In this document: positions 60,101-64,000 of the stretch, in pieces
Numbering within the stretch: position 1 is the first letter of the stretch
Layout: each line of letters starts with the position of its first letter
Source: Pleurodeles waltl
Lineage: Eukaryota; Chordata; Amphibia; Caudata; Salamandridae
Reading direction: 5' to 3'
Length of the DNA: 64,000 nt
NCBI RefSeq assembly: GCF_031143425.1
Contig: NC_090446.1
Location: forward strand, 1,548,754,749 to 1,548,818,748
Notes under the pieces: generated by a model
What the model was told of the DNA's origin: nothing
Databases searched by the model: none
What the model saw: the letters and a program-made list of their open reading frames with translations, nothing else
Position numbers and translations under genes: made by a program

Positions 60101-63100
60101 TTTCACTGCAGGACATGGAGGGTGGGAGATGCTTTCACTGCAAGACATGGAGGGTGGGAGACGCTTCCACTGCAGGACATGGAGGGTGGGAGACGCTTTC
60201 ACTGCAGGACATGGAGGGCAGGAGACGCTTCCGCTGCAAGACATGGAGGGTGGGAGATGCTTTCACTGCAGGACATAGAGAGTGGGAGACATTTCCGCTG
60301 CAGGACATGGCGGGTGGGAGATGCTTTCACTGCAGGACATGGAGGGTGGGAGACGTTTTCGCTGCAGGACATGGAGGGTGGGAGACACTTTCACTGCAGG
60401 ACATGGAGGGTGGGAGACGCTTTCACTGCAAGACATGGAGGGTGGAACACGCTTTCGCTGCAGGACATGGAGGGTGGGAGACGCTTTCGCTGCAGGACAT
60501 GGAAAGTGGGAGATGCTTTCACTGCAGGACATAGAGGGCGGGAGACGCTTTCACTGCAGGACATAGAGGGCGGGAGGCGCTTTCACAGCAGGAAATGGAG
60601 GGTGAGAGACGCTTTCACTGCAGGACATGGAGGGTGGGAGACACTTTCACTGCAGGACATGGAGGGTGGGAGACGCTTTCACTGCAAGACATGGAGGGTG
60701 GGAGATGCTTTCACTGCAGGACATGGAGAGTGGGAGACACTTCCGCTGCAGGACATGGAGGGTGGGAGATGCTTTCACTGCAGGACATGGAGGGTAAGAG
60801 ATGCTTTCACTGCAGGACATGGAGGGTGGGAGAGGCTTTCGCTGCAGGACATGGAGGGTAAGAGATGCTTTCACTGCAGGACATGGAGGGTGGAAGACGC
60901 TGGCGCTGCAGGACATTGAGGGTGGGAGATGATTTTGTTGCAGGACATGGAGCGTGGGAGACGCTTTCGCTGCAGGACATGGAGGGTGGAGGATGCTTTC
61001 ACTGCAGGACATGGAGTGTGGGAGATGCTTTTGCTGCAGGACATGGAGGGTGGGAGACGCTTTTGCTGCAGGACATGGTGGGTGCAAGACGCTTTCCCTG
61101 CAGGACATGGAGGGTAGGAGGCACTTTCACTGTAGGACATGCAGGGTGGGAGACGCTAGCGCTGCAGGACATGGAGGGTGGGAGATGCTTTTTTTGCAGG
61201 ACATGGAGCGTGGGAGACGCTTTCGCTGCAGGACATGGAGGGTGGGAGATGCTTTCACTGCAGGACATGGAGGGTGGGAGATGCTTTCACTGCATGACAT
61301 GGAGGGTGGAGGATGCTTTCACTTCAGGACATGGAGTGTGGGAGATGCTTTTGCTGCAGGACATGGAGGGTGGGAGACGCTTTCGCTGCAGGTCATGGAG
61401 GGTAGGAGACGCTTTCACTGCACGACATGGAGGGTGGGAGAAGCTGGCGCTGCAGGACATGGAGGGTGGGATACGCTTTCACTGCAGGACATGGAGGGTG
61501 GGAGACGCTGGGAGACGCTTTCACTGCAGGGCATGGAGGGTGGGAGACGCTTTCACTGCAGGACATGGAGGGTGGGAGACGCTTTCGCTACAGGACATGG
61601 AGGGAGACGCTTCCACTGCAGGATATGGAGGGTGGAACAAGCTTTAGCTGCAGGACATGGAGGGTGGGAGATGCTTTTGTTGCAGGACATGGAGCGTGGG
61701 AGACGCTTTCTCTGCAGGACATGGAGGGTGGGAGACCCTTTCGTTGCAGGACATGGAGGGTAAGAGATGCTTTCACTGCAGGACATGGAGGGTGGGAGAC
61801 GCTTTCGCTGCAGGACATGGAGGGTGGGAGACGCTTTTGCTGCAGGACATGGAGGGTAAGAGATGCTTTCACTGCAGGACATGGAGGGTGGGAGACACTT
61901 TCGCTGCAGGACATGGAGGGTGGTAGGCGCTTTCACTGCAAGACATGGAGGGTGGGAGACACTATTGCTGCAGGACATGGAGGGTGGGAGACACTTTCGC
62001 TGCAAGACATGGAGGGGGGAGACGCATTCACTGCAGGACATGGAGGGTGGGAGATGCTTTCACTGCATGACATGGAAGGTGGCGGATGCTTTCACTGCAG
62101 GACATGGAGTGTGGGAGATGCTTTTGCTGCAGGACATGGAGGGTGGGAGATGCTTTTGTTGCAGGACATGGAGGGTGGGAGATGCTTTTGCTGCAGGACA
62201 TGGAGGGTGGGAGATGCTTTTGTTGCAGGACATGGAGCGTGGGAGACTCTTTCTCTGCAGGACATGGAGGGTGGGAGACCCTTTCGTTGCAGGACATGGA
62301 GGGTAAGAGATGCTTTCACTGCAGGACATGGAGGGTGGGAGACGCTTTCGCTGCAGGACATGGAGGGTGGGAGACGCTTTTGCTGCAGGACATGGAGGGT
62401 AAGAGATGCTTTCACTGCAGGACATGGAGGGTGGGAGACACTTTCGCTGCAGGACATGGAGGGTGGTAGGCGCTTTCACTGCAAGACATGGAGGGTGGGA
62501 GACACTTTTGCTGCAGGACATGGAGGGTGGGAGACACTTTCGCTGCAGGACATGGAGGGGGGAGACGCATTCACTGCAGGACATGGAGGGTGGGAGATGC
62601 TTTCACTGCATGACATGGAGGGTGGCGGATGCTTTCACTGCAGGACATGGAGTGTGGGAGATGCTTTTGCTGCAGGACATGGAGGGTGGGAGACGCTTTC
62701 GCTGCAGGTCATGGAGGGTAGGAGACGCTTTCACTGCAGGACATGGAGGGTGGGAGAAGCTGGCGCTGCAGGACATGGAGGGTGGGAGATGCTTTTGTTG
62801 CAGGACATGGAGCGTGGGAGACGCTTTCTCTGCAGGACATGGAGGGTGGGAGACCCTTTCGTTGCAGGACATGGAGGGTAAGAGATGCTTTCACTGCAGG
62901 ACATGGAGGGTGGGAGACGCTTTCGCTGCAGGACATGGAGGGTGGGAGACGCTTTTGCTGCAGGACATGGAGGGTAAGAGATGCTTTCACTGCAGGACAT
63001 GGAGGGTGGGAGACACTTTCGCTGCAGGACATGGAGGGTGGTAGGCGCTTTCACTGCAAGACATGGAGGGTGGGAGACACTTTTGCTGCAGGACATGGAG

Positions 63101-64000
63101 GGTGGGAGACACTTTCGCTGCAGGACATGGAGGGGGGAGACGCATTCACTGCAGGACATGGAGGGTGGGAGATGCTTTCACTGCATGACATGGAGGGTGG
63201 CAGATGCTTTCACTGCAGGACATGGAGTGTGGGAGATGCTTTTGCTGCAGGACATGGAGGGTGGGAGACGCTTTCTCTGCAGGTCATGGAGGGTAGGAGA
63301 CGCTTTCACTGCAGGACATGGAGGGTGGGAGAAGCTGGCGCTGCAGGACATGGAGGGTGGGATACGCTTTCACTGCAGGACATGGAGGGTGGGAGACGCT
63401 GGGAGACGCTTTCACTGCAGGGCATGGAGGGTGGGAGACGCTTTCACTGCAGGACATGGAGGGTGGGAGACGCTTTCGCTACAGGACATGGAGGGAGACG
63501 CTTCCACTGCAGGATATGGAGGGTGGAACAAGCTTTAGCTGCAGGACATGGAGGGTGGGAGATGCTTTTGTTGCAGGACATGGAGCGTGGGAGACGCTTT
63601 CTCTGCAGGACATGGAGGGTGGGAGACCCTTTCGTTGCAGGACATGGAGGGTAAGAGATGCTTTCACTGCAGGACATGGAGGGTGGGAGACGCTTTCGCT
63701 GCAGGACATGGAGGGTGGGAGACGCTTTTGCTGCAGGACATGGAGGGTAAGAGATGCTTTCACTGCAGGACATGGAAGGTGGGAGACACTTTCGCTGCAG
63801 GACATGGAGGGTGGTAGGCGCTTTCACTGCAAGACATGGAGGGTGGGAGACACTTTTGCTGCAGGACATGGAGGGTGGGAGACACTTTCGCTGCAGGACA
63901 TGGAGGGGGGAGACGCATTCACTGCAGGACATGGAGGGCGGGAGACGCTTTCGCTGCAGGACATGGAGGGTGGGAGATGCTTTCACTGCAGGACATGGAG
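54185..64000. repeat. 32-bp minisatellite, about 300 copies, runs off the window
   Basis: The unit is ggacatggagggtgggagac followed by gctttcgctgca, 32 bp. Variants such as gatgctttcactgca, aacacgctt and cgggag are arranged in long-range order. Frame patterns repeat with a shift of 2,403-2,405 bp between about 55.3-57.7 kb and 57.7-60.1 kb, and shorter shifts of 543 and 575 bp, plus one of 1,891 bp, link blocks after 61.4 kb. The unit is not divisible by three, yet frames on both strands stay open for hundreds of codons because stops are absent in all phases. On the minus strand it occupies the intron immediately upstream of the Ig exon. Confidence 0.95.

Noticed and set aside
54185..64000. 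Hundreds of overlapping Ser/Cys/Pro or Trp/Gly/Arg repeat frames
   Set aside because: A 32-bp unit changes phase each copy, and all phases lack stops, so open frames have no meaning here.

Overview
The window reads as intergenic and intronic DNA from a very large vertebrate genome, most likely a salamander or newt. Support for this: no dense genes, split exons with GT-AG borders, an L2-type LINE, several hAT and palindromic MITE insertions, and long dispersed repeats that I recognise from general familiarity with caudate genomes. No database comparison was possible, so the taxonomic call is inference.

Layout. Roughly 37 kb of the 64 kb (summed by hand) is tandem repeat, in at least twelve unrelated arrays: 29-bp units (1-8025), 49-bp (8874-9215), a CA-rich 20-bp core (11660-14940), 21-bp (18790-20460), 165-bp (22170-24510), 47-bp (25998-26665), 38-bp (27437-28122), 46-bp with a TTAGGG word (28575-31735), 45-bp (31890-35951 and 41129-42610), 35-bp (42611-43940), a second 45-bp family (53298-53800) and 32-bp (54185 to the window end). 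The long ORFs on both strands of these arrays are by-products of unit lengths or composition without stops and are not annotated as genes.

Mobile DNA lies in and between the arrays. A nearly complete L2-like LINE (35952-41128), with four tandem 5' monomers, sits inside the 45-bp array. A 1.95-kb hAT-flanked composite (9621-11566) contains a decayed Ty3/Gypsy integrase. Two shorter hAT elements have 8-bp target duplications (17210-17693; 51138-51435). Two tiny palindromic MITEs lie at 51853-52002. The 43.9-53.3 kb stretch is built of dispersed repeats, with an 834-bp tandem duplication and an 869-bp insertion flanked by 15-bp direct repeats.

The only host gene I can support is on the minus strand. 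One exon encodes an immunoglobulin domain like domain 2 of nectin/PVR-family receptors (53822-54127). A second, phase-compatible exon encodes a transmembrane segment (28263-28399). If they belong together, they are joined across a 25.4-kb intron filled with minisatellites and transposons; the start of the gene lies beyond the right edge of the window and the cytoplasmic end lies further left or was not recognised. Reading this as one receptor gene is inference from splice phase, orientation and domain type.
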